This document shows positions 5,852 through 5,927 of a DNA stretch of 5,927 bases, piece by piece (positions within the stretch are counted from its first letter, which is position 1; each line of letters begins with the position of its first letter). The notes under the pieces were generated by a model. That model ran no database searches. It was given only the letters and a program-made list of their open reading frames with translations, and was not told where the DNA came from. The DNA is from Sphingomonadaceae bacterium (GTDB lineage: Bacteria > Pseudomonadota > Alphaproteobacteria > Sphingomonadales > Sphingomonadaceae), in NCBI GenBank assembly GCA_947442095.1, contig CANEVG010000237.1, forward strand, positions 1-5,927. The letters are read 5' to 3'. The translations under genes and the position numbers were made by a program.

Positions 5852-5927
5852 ATGGAAGATGGATTGCAGCGCCGGGGCGGCAAGTACCAGGCCTGGGTGG
5901 TCGGGCTGCTCAGTCTGAACTTCGGCA
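5852..5927 (+). CDS. Probable MFS transporter (5' fragment)
   Basis: Only the first 25 codons are present; the gene continues past the right edge. The translation starts MEDGLQRRGGKYQAWVVG and continues LLSLNFG. A charged cytoplasmic N terminus followed by a hydrophobic stretch of the form W-V-V-x-x-L-x-x-x-N-F-G resembles transmembrane helix 1 of major facilitator superfamily organic-anion or aromatic-acid transporters in alphaproteobacteria. I prefer ATG 5852, which has AAGGGA about six bases upstream. In-frame alternatives are ATG 5834 and GTG 5816, the latter overlapping the VOC stop as GTGA. Operon position suggests uptake of the compound degraded by this cluster or export of an intermediate. 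With so little sequence, another multi-pass membrane protein cannot be excluded. Confidence 0.6.
   Translation, partial: MEDGLQRRGGKYQAWVVGLLSLNFG

Noticed and set aside
1..5927. Mobile elements, CRISPR arrays, tRNA or rRNA genes
   Set aside because: No transposase or integrase motifs, no direct repeat arrays and no tRNA-like cloverleaf were seen; nearly all the sequence is accounted for by the listed genes.

Overview
The window is GC-rich, about two thirds G+C by eye. Its gene content and codon use suggest an alphaproteobacterium, and the catabolic gene set (MhpR-like IclR regulator, zinc-less medium-chain dehydrogenase, VOC protein, MFS transporter) resembles sphingomonads such as Novosphingobium or Sphingobium. 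That placement is inference from protein character. There is no rRNA or other direct taxonomic marker here.

Left half, minus strand (about 1-3110): a tightly packed operon read right to left. The order is a UPF0261/Tm-1-like protein, an AccB-like biotin carboxyl carrier protein, an AccC-like biotin carboxylase, and the first 23 codons of a carboxyltransferase of the pyruvate carboxylase/oxaloacetate decarboxylase (HMGL-like) type, which runs off the left edge. Two junctions are ATGA stop/start overlaps and the third is a very short gap or a GTGA overlap. The genes are therefore almost certainly co-translated and together make one multi-subunit biotin-dependent carboxylase plus a Tm-1-like partner of unknown function. 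The substrate cannot be read from this window.

Middle (3111-3257): a 147-base divergent intergenic region with two perfect inverted repeats, one of them a 19-bp palindrome. It separates the carboxylase operon from an IclR-family regulator whose sequence resembles the MhpR group that controls aromatic catabolism. This is the likely control region of the locus.

Right half, plus strand (3258-5927): the IclR regulator, a 117-base AT-richer gap, then a zinc-less medium-chain dehydrogenase/reductase, a VOC (glyoxalase-fold) protein and the start of a probable MFS transporter. A short gap holding two mutually exclusive small hairpins separates the dehydrogenase from the VOC gene.

Taken together this looks like a catabolic gene cluster for a ketone-like or aromatic compound: uptake (MFS), redox change (MDR), a VOC isomerase/lyase-type step and ATP-dependent carboxylation, under one IclR regulator. 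The most interesting point is the placement of a Tm-1-like protein as the first cistron of a biotin carboxylase operon that mixes acetyl-CoA-carboxylase-type BC/BCCP subunits with a pyruvate-carboxylase-type carboxyltransferase.
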